From positions 744,001-808,000 of the forward strand of contig CANTUZ010000025.1 of the NCBI GenBank assembly GCA_947846985.1: a stretch of 64,000 bases of DNA, read 5' to 3'. This DNA comes from Fratercula arctica. Lineage: Eukaryota; Chordata; Aves; Charadriiformes; Alcidae. The stretch's first letter is position 1. Every line of letters starts with the position of its first letter. The notes under the pieces are model-generated. The model worked only from the letters and a program-made list of their open reading frames with translations. It had not been told where the DNA came from and ran no database searches. This document shows positions 32,605-44,728 of this stretch, one piece after another. The position numbers were made by a program, and so were the translations under genes.

Positions 32605-34478
32605 TCATAGAATCATAGAACCATAGGGTTGGAAGGGACCTCTGGAGATCATCTAGTCCAACCCCCCTGCCAGAGCAGGGTCACCTAGAGCAGGTTACAC
32701 AGGAACACGTCCAGGCGGGTTTTGAATGTCTCCAGAGATGGAGACTCCACCACCTCTCTGGGCAGCCTGTGCCAGTGCTCTGCCACCCTCAGGGTAAAGA
32801 AGTTCCTCCTCATGTTTAGGTGGAACTTCTTGTGCTCAAGTTTGTGCCCATTGCCTCTTGTCCTGTCCCCGGGCACTACTGAAAAGAGCCTGGTCCCATC
32901 CTCCTGACACCCCCCCTTTAAGTATTTATAAGTGTTGATAAGATCCCCCCTCAGCCGTCTTTTTTCCAGACTGAAGAGACCCAAATCCCTCAGCCTTTCC
33001 TCATAAGAGAGGTGTTCCAGTCCCCTCAGCATCTTGGTAGCCCTTTGCTGCACCCTCTCCAGCAGTTCCCTGTCCTTCTGGAACCGGGGAGCCCAGAACT
33101 GGACACAGTACTCCAGGTGCGGCCTCACCAATGCAGAGTAGAGGGGGAGGATGACCTCCCTCCACCTGCTGGCCACACTCTTTTTGATGCACCCCAGGAT
33201 GCCATTGGCCTTCTTGGCCACAAGGGCACATTGCTGGCTCATGGTCATCCTGTTGTCCACCAGGACTCCCAGGTCTCTTTCCACAGAGCTGCTCTCCAGC
33301 AGGTCAGCCCCCAACCTGTACTGGTGCATGGGGTTGTTCCTCCCCAGGGGCAGCACCCTACACTTGCCCTTGTTGAATTTCATAAGGTTTCTCTCTGCCC
33401 AGATCTCCAACCTGTCCAGGTCTCTCTGTATGGCAGCACAGCCCTCCGGTGTGCCAGCCGCCCCCCCCCAGCTTTGTGTCGTCAGCAAACTTGCTGAGGG
33501 TGCCCTCTGTCCCCTCATCCAGGTCATTGATGAATATATTGAAGAGGACTGGACCCAGTACTGACCCCTGGGGAACACCACTCGTCACTGGTCTCCAACT
33601 AGATTCTGTGCCCCTAATCACGACCCTCTGAGCTCTCTCTTTCAACCAGTTTTCTATCCACCTTACTGTCCGTTCATCTAACCCACACTTCCTAAGCTTC
33701 CCTATGAGGATGCTGTGGGAGACCGTGTCAAACGCCTTGCTTAAGTCAAGATAGACCACATCTACCGCCCTCCCCTCATCTATCCATCCAGTCATGCCAT
33801 CGTAGAAGGCTATCAGATTAGTCAGACATGATTTCCCCTTGGTGAATCCATGCTGAGTACTTCTGATAGCTTTCTTTTCCTCCACGTGCCTTGAGATGAC
33901 GCCCAGAACAAGCTGTTCCATCATCTTTCCAGGGATGGAGGTGAGGCTGACCGGCCTGTAGTTCCCTGGCTCCTCCTTCTTGCCTTTTTTGAAGACTGGA
34001 GTGACATTAGCTTTCCTCCAGTCCTCAGGCACCTCGCCTGTTCTCCAGGACCTTTCAAAGATGATGGAGAGCGGCCCAGCAATGACTTCCGCCAGCTCCC
34101 TCAGCACTCTCGGGTGCATCCCATCGGGGCCCATGGACTTGTGGGTGTCTGATTGACCTAATTGATCCCTCACTCGCTCCTCCTCAACCCAAGGGAAGTC
34201 TTCTTCTTTCCCTGTTACTTTATTCAATGCCTGGGACTTCTGAGGGCTGGGCCGAGCAGAAAAGACCGAAGCAAAGAAGGCATTCAGTAACTCTGCCTTC
34301 TCCGCATCCTCCGTCACCATGACTCCTGTCTCATTCAACAGTGGGCCCACAACTTCTCTGATCTTCCTTTTGCTTCCAATATACTTGTAGAAGCTCTTTT
34401 TGTTGTGCTTGACGTCCCTAGCCAGGTCTAATTCCAAGGCGGCCTTGGCTTTCCTTGTTTCATCCCTGCACGCTCCAA
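32605..34478 (-). mobile_element. CR1 LINE, 5'-truncated, inserted in another CR1
   Basis: Intact 3' end at 32605 (tcatagaatcatagaaccatag). ORF2 is covered from [10 protein letters not shown] near 34437 to the end in two long open frames (33358-34437 and 32685-33581), with one frameshift near the G run after F-A-D-D-T-K-L-G-G (about 33465). It is among the best-kept CR1 RT regions here. Confidence 0.93.
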
Positions 34479-34860
34479 TCTATCCAAGTCTCTCTGTAGA
34501 GCCTCCCTATCCTCATGCAGATCAACACTCCCGCTTAGCTTCGTGTCATCTGCAAACTTGCTGATGATACACCCTATGTCCTTATCAAGGTCATCAATAA
34601 AGATGTTAAACAGAAATGGTCCCAACACTGAGCCCTGAGGAACACCACTTGTGACCGGCCGCCAGCTGGATTTAACTCCATTGGCCACCACTCTTTGGGA
34701 CCGCCCATCCAGCCAGTGCTTGATCCAGCAGATCGTATGCTCATCCAGGTCATGAGCAGCCAGTTTTTCCATGAGAATTCTATGGGGAACAGTGTCAAAT
34801 GCTTTTCGAAAGTCCAGGTAGATAATATCCACAGCCTTTCCCTCATTTTCTATGCTATTC
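34479..34860 (-). mobile_element. CR1 LINE, 5' portion of the split element
   Basis: The minus-strand frame includes [20 protein letters not shown] and K-F-A-D-D-T-K-L-S, truncated at about G-K-A-V. It is the same older CR1 as 31892-32604. Confidence 0.9.
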
Positions 34861-35435
34861 TTTATACATCAATGGATCAGGATGTTTCTGGATTTGTCTG
34901 AATAAAGCAGGGCAGGAATTTGATCTCATTTGTTCGTTGATCATATTATGCAGAGGTTTTGATTAAATTGTTCACTGTGATACTAATATGTTTCCTGAAC
35001 AGTTGCAGTTAATTAGTACTGTCTAATGTGTATTTATATGATTCCATCAATGATAACCTGCATCTGCAATTAAATTTACTGTGCTTATTTCAAGCTCCTC
35101 TTAGTCCTTCATTCTTATCTCTATTAAATGATTGTGGATTGTTATAAAAAATTGCAATTTGACTTTTCCAAATAGTTGCTGAAAGAACAGAAGGTTTCAA
35201 CTTCTCAATGCAAAATTTAACCTATTTTGAAAATTCAACACTTTTTTTTTTCCATTTCTTACCATGTTCTAATCTATGTCAGAACTTGGCTGCTAAGCTA
35301 CTGACAATTTAAATTTCTTATAAGCATCTTGAGAGGCTATATCAGACTTTAGAAAGTCCTACTGAATTGCAAGCCATCTTCTGCTATTTACAGGCAAAAC
35401 AAAGCTGGTTAGGTATAGAGCTCACATTTTCTTGC
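34861..35435. other. AT-rich single-copy stretch, no gene seen
   Basis: There is no element or exon I recognise. It is not shared with the right arm of IR2, so it lies outside the duplication. Confidence 0.5.
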
Positions 35436-35557
35436 TGTCCTGGTGTCAGCTGGGAGAGAGATCATTTTCTTCTTAGAAGCTGCTGTGTTTTGGATTTAGT
35501 ATGAGAATAATGTTGATAACACATATTGGTTTAGTTGTTAATAGACAATTGTTTACT
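35436..35557 (+). mobile_element. LTR fragment, avian class III type
   Basis: It reads cagctgggagagagatcatt, then tgtgttttggatttagtatg, resembling the U3 of the LTRs at 41336 and 59606-60184. It is short and truncated. Confidence 0.6.
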
Positions 35558-35669
35558 GCTCAGGCCAGCCCTCAGGAGTCCCAGACTTTGGAGAAAGTAA
35601 CAGGGAAAGAGGAAGACTTCCCCTTGGTTGAGGAGGATCAAGTGAGAGATCAATTAGGTCAATCAGACA
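35558..35669 (+). mobile_element. CR1 LINE fragment at the outer edge of IR2
   Basis: Encodes S-P-Q-E-S-Q-T-L and [13 protein letters not shown], the ORF2 stretch just before the H-K-S-M-G-P box. It stops at 35669, exactly where homology to the right arm begins. Confidence 0.88.
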
Positions 35670-35712
35670 AGTGGAGGCAGAAAACAATATAACTTTAAGG
35701 ATCTAGACTAGA

Positions 35713-36463
35713 TCACTTGGCATATTTTCTACCAGATTCCTTATAGAATCCATAGTAAATTATTCAGAGATTAGGCTTCTAAATGAAATTTAGTGTTTCA
35801 CATTTTATTAGTAAATAAAAATAAAAATGAAACCTTTCTTCAGAACACACTGGACTAGTAAATACAAAGACTTCTGTAGTCACATAAAATTCTGAAGGAC
35901 AAGATGAAAAGATAAAGGTTTTCCTTCCCGATATTTTATAACACTCAGCAACTCACCAAAAAACATACTACTTCAGCCAAAAAGAATTTAGTTTCGATGG
36001 ACTCATATGCTATCTGTCAATCATATGCTGCATGAACATATGCCCATATCCAACTTGGGAGAGGGGGATCTGGAAAACTTTCACCTAAAATATTGGTATT
36101 TTAGTCAAACAGAAATATGTAAGGAAAGTTTAATCTGAAAAAATAACACTTTTAGGAAACAAAATATCAGTGAGATTGTTGAGCAATGGAAATGTCACCC
36201 ATTTTTGGAAGGCTGCAATTGGCAAAGAACAAGCTTTGGTGAAAGTGACACTTCCACTCTGTGGGACGCAGTGGACACATCCTATATTTGGCTGAAATAA
36301 CTTCACGACTGCCATTCTTGAGGCTGAAAAATGTTTGAGTGTAGCATCTGCCCTTCTAATATCAAAAACATACATTCTCCGGAAAACAAATGAAACCAAA
36401 AGCATGTCCGTTCTATGAAGAACAGTATCAGCAAACAAATTAGTTTCCTTTGAATAGCTGAAA
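35713..36463. other. Left-arm-only sequence, no gene seen
   Basis: 750 bp of AT-rich sequence with no counterpart in the right arm and no recognisable gene or element. It lies between two CR1 pieces that are adjacent in ORF2 order apart from about 270 missing bases. Confidence 0.5.
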
Positions 36464-37768
36464 GATGATGGAACAGCTCGTTCTGGGCGTCATCTCAAGG
36501 CATGTGGAGGAAAAGGAAGCTATCAGAAGTACTCAACGTGGATTCACCAAGGGGAAATCACATCTGACTAATCTGATAGCCTTCTATGATGGCATGACTG
36601 GATGGACAGATGAGGGGAGGGCAGTGGACATTGTCTACCTTGACTTCAGCACTGTCTCCCACAGCATCCTCATAGGGAAGCTTACGAAGTGTGGATTAGA
36701 TGAATGGACAGTGGGGTGGATAAAAAACTGGCTGAAAGACAGAGCTCAGAGGGTCATGACTAGGGGCACAGAGTCTAGTTGGAGGTCAGTGACAAGCGGT
36801 GTTCCCCAGGGGTCAGTACTGGGTCCAGTCCTCTTCAATATATTCATCAATGACCTGGATGAAGGGACAGAGGGCACCCTCAGCAAGTTTGCTGAGGACA
36901 CAAAGCTGGGAGGGGTGGCTGGCACACCAGAAGGCTGTGCCGCCATTCAGCGAGGCCTGGACAGGTTGGAGAGTTGGGTGGAGAGGAACCTTATGAAATT
37001 CAACAAGGGCAAGTGTAGGGTGCTGCACCTGGGGAGGAATAACCCCCTGCACCAGGACAGGTTGGGGGCTGACCTGCTGGAGAGCAGCTCTGTGGAAAGA
37101 GACCTGGGAGTCCTGGTGGACAACAGGATGACCATGAGCCAGCAATGTGCCCTTGTGGCCAAGAAGGCCAATGGCACCTTGGGGTGCATCAAGAAGAATG
37201 TGGCCAGCAGGTCGAGGGAGGTCATCCTCCCCCTCTGCTCTGCCCTGGTGAGGCCGCACCTGGAGTACTGTGTCCAGTTCTGGGCTCCCCGGTTCAAGAA
37301 GGACAGGGAACTGCTGGAAAGGGTGCAGCAAAGGGCTACCAAGATGCTGAGGGGACTGGAACACCTCTCTTATGAGGAAAGGCTGAGGGATTTGGGTCTC
37401 TTCAGTCTGGAAAAGAGACGACTGAGGGGGGATCTTATCAATGCTTATAAATACTTAAAGGGGGGGTGTCAGGAGGATGGGGCCAGGCTCTTTTCAGCGG
37501 TGCCCGGCAACAGGACAAGAGGCAACGGGCACAAACTTGAATATAGGAAGTTCCACCTAAACATGAGGAGGACCTTCTTTACCCTGAGGGTGGCAGAGCC
37601 CTGGCACAGGCTGCCCAGAGAGGTGGTGGAGTCTCCATCTCTGGAGACATTCAAAACCTGCCCGGATGCATTCCTGTGCAACCTGCTCTGGGTGACCCTG
37701 CTCTGGCAGGGGGTTGGACTAGATGATCTCCAGAGATCCCTTCCAACCCCTACCATTCTGTGATTCTG
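36464..37768 (+). mobile_element. CR1 LINE, 5'-truncated, 432-codon open frame
   Basis: Plus-strand ORF2 from [12 protein letters not shown] to the 3' end (accattctgtgattctg). Frame 36465-37763 has no stop, but the RT catalytic box reads F-A-E-D instead of F-A-D-D, which should kill the enzyme. Only its last ~350 bp are present in the right arm (53605-53970). Confidence 0.93.
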
Positions 37769-38850
37769 TTATCTCTTCACATATTTAACAGATCCAAGAA
37801 GGAAAGATTCTTTAAGATTTGAAAAGATTATAAGGATCCCTTTCTTAGAAAGTAGTCTTTAATGGTTTTCCATTTTCTATCTGAGACGCCAGAAACAATT
37901 TTATGGTGGACATGAAGCAACATTCAACACCTGATATTGGCTACAATAAGCAGAAGTTATTAAAAATAGCACTTAAAAAGCAAGTATTAACATAATTTAA
38001 TTTTCTACTACTGCTACATAGCAACCAGTTCCCAAACAAGAATCAGTATAGCTGAGAAGCACGAATTGTTAGCTCAGAGAACACGATGCAAACATGAGCA
38101 TGCTATTTCTGTTTGCTTTGCAAGTAAATTTGCTTTCTGTTTATTTCTTGTTATCTAGATATCTGACAAAGGCTTTTTCTACTGCTGAAGATGCACTTGA
38201 TATCCTATTTTGTGAAGATGAACATTACACAGCAGCACACTACTTGCTGACTAACATTCAAGTGCTTCATATCTCATTTACACTAAATGACAACTAATTA
38301 ATGTATATAACTTCCTAATGGTAAAATAATCCTGGTTACAATTTCGGATAAAGGGCTATTTGTATTTAGAACAACTAATTCTAACACATACTGAAAGCTG
38401 ATTCCAGTAAATCCTCATATTATTAAATACATAATTGCTTTGTTTCCCCTTGTTATTTCTTTCTTATAAAGGAAGCACCCAGATTTGCTACGACTTTGAC
38501 ATTCAAGTATGTCCTGTGAGCTGCAATAACTGAGGAATAGACTCAAAACAATCTCCTCAGATTACTAATAAGATGCCTGCATGTTACCGTAAGTTTAGTC
38601 ACAACAGCTTTAGACAAGCTTCTCTGTTCCTGTTGGTTTCCTCATGTTTTCATTCTTTAGCCTGTAAAGGAATTTTTAAGTAGCATGGTTTAAAACAATT
38701 AAACCCTAGTAAAGAGCTACACCATATATGGATAAAATGAAAAATAAAAAATATTCAATTTATAATACAATTGTGTTCTATACTATACTAAGTTATAAAC
38801 CCACAAATAAACAGGTTACATTTTTTTAAAAGAAAACATTTAATTCTCAC
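37769..38850 (-). other. RASA1 intron 2 sequence, inverted copy
   Basis: Mirror of 52534-53604. No other gene or element is seen; open frames here are short and unsupported. Confidence 0.7.
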
Positions 38851-39000
38851 CTAAAATGATTGACATTTGTTTTACTAAGGAATGAAAGCACAAATGAACC
38901 CGGTCTCCGATCACTCTCTCGAATAAGGTAACTTCCAGGTTTTCCCGCTTGCCGAAGACGTTCTTCTGCAATTGCTCTGTCAAGTTTTCCATGATACCAC
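38851..39000 (-). pseudogene. RASA1 exon 2, inverted duplicate (frame intact)
   Basis: Minus-strand copy of the first SH2-domain exon with acceptor (ttttttag) and donor (gtgaga). It is 150 nt, a whole number of codons, and starts W-Y-H-G-K-L-D-R after the codon completing exon 1. It includes [10 protein letters not shown] with the phosphotyrosine-binding arginine and ends S-K-T-N-V-N-H-F, which would join exon 3 (R-I-I-A-M-C-G-D) in frame. Human RASA1 has S-Q-M-N-V-V-N-H-F here, so this copy has Q to K and one valine fewer. No exon 3 follows on this strand, so it cannot make RASA1. Confidence 0.95.
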
Positions 39001-40302
39001 CTAAAAAACAATGTAACAATGGGTGTCAGAATTTAAGGCTTCTGTTTATTCTCACAGAACAGACCTGTGAAACTAATGAAAGTTCTCAGTTAAAACTGAT
39101 GCAATTCCAAACCTTTGTTTCAAATACAGTTATCAGATGTTTACACGTGCAACCTCTTTCAAATTACTTATTTCCAATACACAGATTTTTTTAAAGTTTC
39201 ACAGGTTCAGATAACCCATTTCCCCAAATAACTCGCACTGGAGGAAAGCACTCTGAACCATCCAAAGGGGACAAAGGCTCTCTATAACCAGCTGCTGCTT
39301 TCCACCTCAATTTGCTCATTTTCAGTAAATGGGCAGAACCAGAGGTAACTGATCTGATGCAGGCTGTTGTATTTTAAGCCTACTCAAGCTTCAATTCAGG
39401 CTATAATCTGTTTCTAAAATGACAAACACAGATCACAGTATCAAAGCCTGCACCTAAACAAAATGACAGCAGTCACCAGACCATATTTCAGCCATAAAAA
39501 GTCTTCCCCAAACCCAACACGAAGCCTATTAAAAGCAAATACAGATGCACAGCAACTCACAGACTGCAAAATATGACAAAAGAACACTTCAGTTTAAGGC
39601 AAGGGTTAGACTCATCATTCAAACATTCCTTACTCTTACCTCAATTCTATTTACAAAACTCTAATCAGACCTCTTTCTACCCCAAACAATCAAATGGGGG
39701 GGGGGGGGGGGGGAAGCAGCAGTGGAGGGAGCAAACCCAAGTGTTGCCAAGTGCTGTTCTCAAAACCTCTTAAAAAGGAAAACTTTTATACAGCTACTGT
39801 TTTATACTATTTAAATTATCAACTATTTCAGATCATTCACCTATTGATTCTACCAGTTCACGTACATCTTGCAAGAGTTGCAAAAAAAGCATTTTGGAAG
39901 AGATATGAAAGTGATCTTTTGGCTTAACATACACAAGAAAAAATGAAAAATTGCAAAGTTTGGAGTAAAAAAAACAACAAACAAACAAAACCCCCCAACA
40001 GAACAGCTTAGCTGTTGGTAAAAACCTTGCCAGAAATATTTTATCTATGAAACGGAAGTGAAAGTTGGCTTTGAGAACTCCTATCAGAATGAAAGTCAAA
40101 TAAACTATACAGATACAGATCACATATACTGGCAGAAGCAGTACCAGCATAGATATTGTTTACATAGGCAAAGCTGCAGTCTTGTTAGTATAGCTCTCTC
40201 CTTTGCTTCTCCTCATCCTGATTAAAACAAGTTAAACCAGGGAAAGAGTTGTCTTGTCTGTACATTGTACAGCACTTGAGGCAACGTTAGATAGATCATG
40301 TC

Positions 40303-40849
40303 TGTGGTGGGTCGACCCCAGCCAGCATCTAACCACCCATACAGCTGCTTGCTCACTTTCTCCAACCCCCAGCAGAACAGGGTAGGGAATAGGAAGAGCA
40401 AAAGCAAGAAAATTCATGGGTTGAGATAAAGTTTAGTAAGCGAAGGAAGAATGAAGGAAGGGAGCTGGGGGAAACAAAACAAAACAACAGAAGCAATGCA
40501 AAGGCAATCACTTGCTACCTCCCACAAGCAGACCAACACCCACCCAGTTTCTGAGCAATGGCTACCTTGGAAGACCCACCCCCCCCTTTTTTTTTTTTAA
40601 TTGCTGAGCATGAGCATGCTGAACATGGTATGGAATATCCCTTTGGCCAATTTCAGTCAGCTGTCCTGGCTGTCTCTCCTCTCAACTTCTTGCCCACCTC
40701 TAGCCTACTTGCTGAAAGGTGGGGGGAACAGACTGAGAAACAGAGAAAGCCTTGACACTTCCAGTGTGTTATCAACACTGTTTTAGCCACAAATCCAAAA
40801 CAAAGCATCACAGTGGCTGCTATGAAGAAAGTTAACTCCAGCCCAGTCA
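40303..40849 (-). mobile_element. LTR, avian class III type (IR2 left arm)
   Basis: On the minus strand it starts tgactgggctggagttaact and ends ccacccaccaca or similar. It shares blocks with 59606-60184, such as ttatctcaacccatgaatt. It has no internal part, so it is a solo LTR. The right-arm copy is 50532-51075. Confidence 0.75.
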
Positions 40850-41335
40850 GTCCCAGGATACTCTCTAACAAGGCTCTGTAACCATTTAGAATTTTATAGG
40901 TCAAGATCAATAACTTAAATTTGATGCTGTTCCGACTGCCAAATGCTTAATGCATTCAGTTAGAAGCAATGCTTAACAGCTCTCAACTTTACACCAAATA
41001 TATTTTTTTCCTGAAGAGATGCAAAAATGTTGTCTTACCTACAGTGCACTATAATATTAGTCTCATGAAAAGAATTAAAGATCGGATAGGAGGATATCAA
41101 AGTAAAATAATTTGCCTAGATATTCATAAAAAGAAAGCTGCCCCTCTGGCCATGACTCTTATCAAATGCACTAATTTCAAACAGTAACTCAGTACTACTA
41201 AGATTTATACCCTTCATCATTGCCAAGGACAAGATCCCCATAATTTCTAGTCACCTCTTATTTTCTTGCCTAGTCCTAACTAGGGACACTTTTCTATTTC
41301 CAACATTAACTTTGCAGGTTTTAAGTGATGATAAT

Positions 41336-41640
41336 TGTACTGGGTTTGGCTGGGATGGAGTTACTTTTCTTCATAGAAGCTAGTATGGGGCTAGGTTTTG
41401 GATTGGTGCTGAAAAACAGTGTTGATCACACAGGGATGTTTTAGTTACTGCTGAGCAGTGCTTACACAGCATCAAGGCCTTTTCTGCTCCTCACACAGCC
41501 CTGCCAGTGAATAGGCTGGGGGTATACAAGAAGCTGGGAGGGGACACAGCCAGGACAGCTGACCCCACTTGACCAAAGGGATATTCCATATCATATGACA
41601 ATATGACATCATGCTCGTCGCAGATGGAGTGATTCACTTC
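41336..41640 (+). mobile_element. LTR U3 piece, avian class III type (IR2 left arm)
   Basis: It starts tgtactgggtttggctggga, the canonical opening of this LTR group. It ends after the conserved gggatattccatatcatatg block, before any poly(A) signal. The next LTR follows within a few bases. Confidence 0.7.
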
Positions 41641-41645
41641 ACTTG

Positions 41646-42326
41646 TGTCCTGGTTTGAGCGACACAGGATTAATTTCTCTTTCAGTAATTTTACTTTTCA
41701 GTAAGGTCTCTTCTCATGCTAGGGAAAACTGCATTTTTAGAAGACTCTAGTGTCTGAATTCGTGAAAATATTTACTTCGTAGCCAGCTATGGTATGCGGG
41801 TTTCAAGGTCTCAGTGTTTTCGAGCTAGCCAGGTGCACGGACGAGGAGGAGCGAGACCCAGGCACTTGACCCAAGCTGTCCAACAGAATTATTTCATACC
41901 ATGAATGTTACATTCAATATAAATTAGAAAGTTTGCTGAGGAGTTTTTTCTCTTCTGTGATGGCTGCGATCCTGAGAACTTCTTGCCCCAGGGCTGGACC
42001 CCTGAGGCCTTCCCTTCCTCCTGAAGCCATTGCGCTCGCAGTGTCCCACATTTGCTGTCCACTGCTGGGAGTGCACAGCTTCCTGCTGATAGAATTGGCT
42101 GAGTATAATCCTTGTATATTTTATATTGGTATTGGGATCGATACTGGTTCTTTAGTATTATTAATGTTAATTATTTAGTCTTATTCTATTAAATCTGTTT
42201 CTATTTCAACCCTCAGGTTTCCTTGTTTTTTCCACTATTTCCCTTCCTGGGCGGGGAGGGGTCATCGGGCGATAGAATAATTGTCTAAACGACAATAAAT
42301 TGTTATGGGTTTCTCAAACCATAACA
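41646..42326 (+). mobile_element. Solo LTR, 681 bp (IR2 left arm)
   Basis: TG...CA ends (tgtcctggtttgagcgacac ... ctcaaaccataaca) and no internal region. The short inverted match between its ends (gtttgag/ctcaaac) fits an LTR. Flanks do not give an exact target duplication. The right-arm copy is about 49049-49734. Confidence 0.7.
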
Positions 42327-43809
42327 GACGCTTCCAAAATAAGATATCAGGACTGAAAGGATACAACTTACTATCAACATACAGCTAATTCAAATGATTT
42401 AACTGAGAATAGTAAAAAACTGGCTCTGTATTAAAATAGATGCATGAAAGAGAAAAAGGTTTCTGATTATTTTTAATTAGCCAACAACTTTTTTTTTTTT
42501 TAGGTCACAAACAGGAAAAGTTACAAAGAAAAAACAGTTAAGTAGATGGAGGTATAAGTTTCTGAATCAATTTTTTAAAATCTATTTTACTGCCTCGATG
42601 CTTTTATATTAAAGTATCTGCAAGAGCAAATGCTCAACTACACAGTTATGCTGGTCCTGCAAAGACTTCAATATCCCTTTTGTCTTAATAAGGTAAGTAG
42701 CCTCATCGACCAATACAGAAAATTAGGGCCTTCGCAGTCTTCCCCCAGAACATGCTTTTTGTCAGAAATTTTGTATCCTCTTTTATGAAAGTTAACCTTC
42801 ATGCTATCATACGAGTTACAAGACAATACTCTAACAGCAAAATCCACTTACATTTGTGAAAGTAGTAACAATTGCTTAGAATCAAATCATCATCATCAAG
42901 AATTACCCCTTTCTAAAAAGGTTTCCCAAAAAAAACTACTTTCTGAGAAACACAATAACCAGTTGTAACAGGAAAAAGCAGTCTGATCTTTCAGAGAGAA
43001 CACCAGAAGATCAGAATTCTGTATCTCTGACTTAATACACAATATTGATTATGTGCTTCTATTTCCCTCAGCCTTTATCTAAACTGCCTGATTTGATTAT
43101 ATTGCTAGGTCTTTATGGAAGTGTACAACTTTAAGACTATTCAAACACTGTCTTCACAAAACAGAGTCTTATTCTTTATTAACTTCCACAAAACGTCAAG
43201 AACTTAAAAGAGGAAAGGATTAGTAGAAAGCCTGTCAAGGTTAGAGAGATTAACTTTCTTTAAAAAAATAAATCATTTAATATTACAGTTTACCTCCTCC
43301 TTACAACTGCAATGGCTTCCGAAATACCTGAAATAATGCAGAAGTCAACTCTCTGGCACTGGAGTTATGAGAGAAGGTAAAAATAAACCCAAATTCAGAT
43401 GGGTTTTCAGATGAGCTTCGACCTATACCTTGAACGTATCTGCCATCCTGTATCTTGAAACACTGTTATTCTCTATACTTACTACAACTTCGGGAATAAC
43501 ATATTTCTAGATGCCAACGTAAGCAATTTAAGCCTTTGAAACTGTTTCATTTTGGGGAGAATAAGGTACCTGCTTGAGGGCTGTTCCAATACAAGCCTTG
43601 CAACCTTTTTATGTTAATCTGCAGACTTCCTAGAGTTAGTTCATTGTTAAATCCAAAGGTTGTGTTTAGAGCACTTGCTAGTTACGTGAACTCTATATAA
43701 CATTATCTGATTATTCTTTTTATTTCACAAAATATAAACACAGAACTGCTCTGCCTCTAGTGCAAAATTCTTTATATTACTAGCACTGTAGGAATCCCAA
43801 TTAACCTAA

Positions 43810-44490
43810 CTGGAGAGCAGCTCTGCAGAAAGGGACCTGGGAGTCCTGGTGGACAACAGGATGACCATGAGCCAGCAATGTGCCCTTGTGGCCAATGGTC
43901 TCCTGGGGTGCGTTAAAAAGAGCATGGCCAGCAGGTTGAGGGAGGTCATCCTCCCCTTCTACTCTGCCCTGGTGAGGCCGCACCTGGAGTACTGTGTCCA
44001 GTTCTGGGCTCCCCGGTTCAAGAAGGACAGGGAACTGCTGGAGAGAGTCCAGCGGAGGGCTACAAAGATGATCAAGGGAACGGAGCACCTCTCTGATGAG
44101 GAAAGGCTGAGAGCCCTGGGTCTGTTTAGCCTGGAGAAGAGAAGACTGAGAGGGGATCTCATCAATGCTTATAAATATCTAAAGGGCGGGTGTCAAGAGG
44201 ATGGGGACAGGCTCTTCTCAGTGGTGCCCAGCGACAGGACAAGAGGTAACGGGCACAAGCTGGAACACAGGAAATTCCATCTCAACATGAGGGAAAACTT
44301 CTTTACTTTGAGGGTGGCAGAGCACTGGCACAGGCTGCCCAGAGAGGTGGTGGAGTCTCCTTCTCTGGAGATATTCCAAACCCGCCTGGACGTGTTCCTG
44401 TGCAACCTGCTCTGGGTGACCCTGCTCTGGCAGAGGGGTTGGACTAGATGATCTCCAGAGATCCCTTCCAACCCCTACTATTCTGTGATA
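43810..44490 (+). mobile_element. CR1 LINE, 5'-truncated (IR2 left arm)
   Basis: From [12 protein letters not shown] to the 3' end (ctattctgtgata). Open for 200 codons at 43849-44451. The right-arm copy (46878-47559) has several one-base indels that break this frame. Confidence 0.92.
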
Positions 44491-44728
44491 AGTATAATAA
44501 AAACCTTAATGAAGGCTTGCAGTTTCTTTTTTCAATAGTCTCTTCTCCCCAAGCGTAACCTAATTAAAAACTTCTACGACACTTCCACAGGAGTTTGACG
44601 CACGCTTTCCACTGAGAAAAGGAGAGGGCCCGACGCCGCGCCTCCCGCTGCGGCGCCCCCCCCTTCCCGCGAGGGAAGCGCCCAGGGGTAGCGGGCGTCC
44701 GGCGGGGCACGGAAGCGCTGCTACTCAC

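Larger units (their letters stand above)
39001..44728 (-). other. RASA1 intron 1, inverted copy
   Basis: Mirror of 46639-52384. It holds an LTR (40303-40849), a U3 piece (41336-41640), an LTR (41646-42326), a CR1 (43810-44490) and an 18-base G run at 39696-39713. Nothing else is recognised. Confidence 0.8.
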
